Positions 63,909 through 64,000 of a stretch of DNA of 64,000 bases are shown here, piece after piece (positions within the stretch are counted from its first letter, which is position 1; the number at the start of each line of letters is the position of its first letter). This DNA is from Acinetobacter sp. A47. Its GTDB lineage: Bacteria; Pseudomonadota; Gammaproteobacteria; Pseudomonadales; Moraxellaceae. The notes beneath the pieces are model-generated. The model had not been told where the DNA came from. It worked only from the letters and a program-made list of their open reading frames with translations, and did no database searches. The DNA is taken from assembly GCF_000805455.1 (NCBI RefSeq), contig NZ_JSUS01000024.1:23339-87338 (forward strand), given 5' to 3'. The position numbers and the translations under genes were made by a program.

Positions 63909-63992
63909 CCTCCCCCAGACCTCTCCTTTATAAAGGAGAGGAGTACTCAAACATTAGCAATTTTCAGTACTCCTCCCTTGTTTGCAGGGAGG
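63909..63992. repeat. REP-like palindromic repeats, copies 3 and 4
   Basis: Two units: CCTCTCCTTTATAAAGGAGAGG (63920-63941, a perfect palindrome) and CCTCCCTTGTTTGCAGGGAGG (63972-63992), separated by 30 bp. Both carry a GTACTC-type flank. Same composition as the repeats at 54153 and 59964. Confidence 0.65.
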
Positions 63993-64000
63993 GCGGGCAG

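Overview
The window is chromosomal DNA of a gamma-proteobacterium, most likely an Acinetobacter species other than A. baumannii. The reasons are the gene order (xerD-dsbC-hom-thrC, pilS-pilR, nrdR-ribD, lptF-lptG, feoA-feoB, murD-ftsW-gluQRS), the OprD-type and TIGR02001-type outer-membrane proteins, and a mobile island sitting in comM, the classic AbaR/Tn6022 site. The assignment is inferred from protein sequence and synteny; no database was searched.

Layout. 1-4016: MAPEG membrane protein, inorganic pyrophosphatase, OprD-family porin and a TorF/TIGR02001 outer-membrane protein behind a sigma-54-like promoter. 4017-4669 and 31840-32679: the two halves of comM (minus strand). 4670-31839: a complete 27,170-bp Tn7-family transposon, bounded by TGTCA...TGACA ends, repeated TnsB-type binding sites and a 5-bp target duplication (GCCAC). 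32749-63880: conserved host genes (ubiK, glnK-amtB, nrdR-ribD-methyltransferase, aquaporin, ribE, holC/pepA, lptFG, gpmI, ctpA, pilRS, gacA-like, pbpG, thrC/hom, dsbC, xerD, feoAB, murD, ftsW, gluQRS). 63900-64000: palindromic repeats.

The transposon. Its left end carries five genes ordered as in the AbaR backbone (tniC-tniA-tniB-tniD-tniE, i.e. TnsA, TnsB, TnsC, TniQ and a zinc-ribbon protein). The cargo follows in sections: (i) a C4-antisense-RNA-like element over an ash-like ORF; (ii) a membrane protein and decayed genes (a Sel1-like gene with two frameshifts, an MbcA/ParS-type antitoxin with a stop codon); (iii) about 1.3 kb of very AT-rich non-coding DNA; (iv) a tightly coupled eight-gene, AT-rich operon that looks like a small-molecule biosynthesis and export cluster (ACP, ketosynthase, half-length ketosynthase-like protein, AMP-dependent ligase, discrete thioesterase with a Cys nucleophile, aldo/keto reductase, an unrecognised protein with a possible AfsA-like hotdog motif, MFS exporter); (v) a type II CBASS operon on the minus strand (CdnD-like cyclase, Cap2 E1/E2, Cap3 JAMM protease, Cap4 DUF4297-SAVED nuclease) ending in an unrecognised 620-residue gene that may be TnsE-like; (vi) a small ORF with a strong ribosome-binding site, a row of hairpins ending in a terminator, an XRE-ImmA/IrrE regulator and a DUF5677-like protein.

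How it fits together. The island separates the Walker A half of ComM from the Walker B half, so the host should lose ComM function in natural transformation. In return it carries an anti-phage system and an apparently intact biosynthetic operon for which I recognise no known product. No antibiotic-resistance gene is visible. The most novel items are the biosynthetic operon with its Cys-thioesterase, and the extra gene fused to the CBASS operon.
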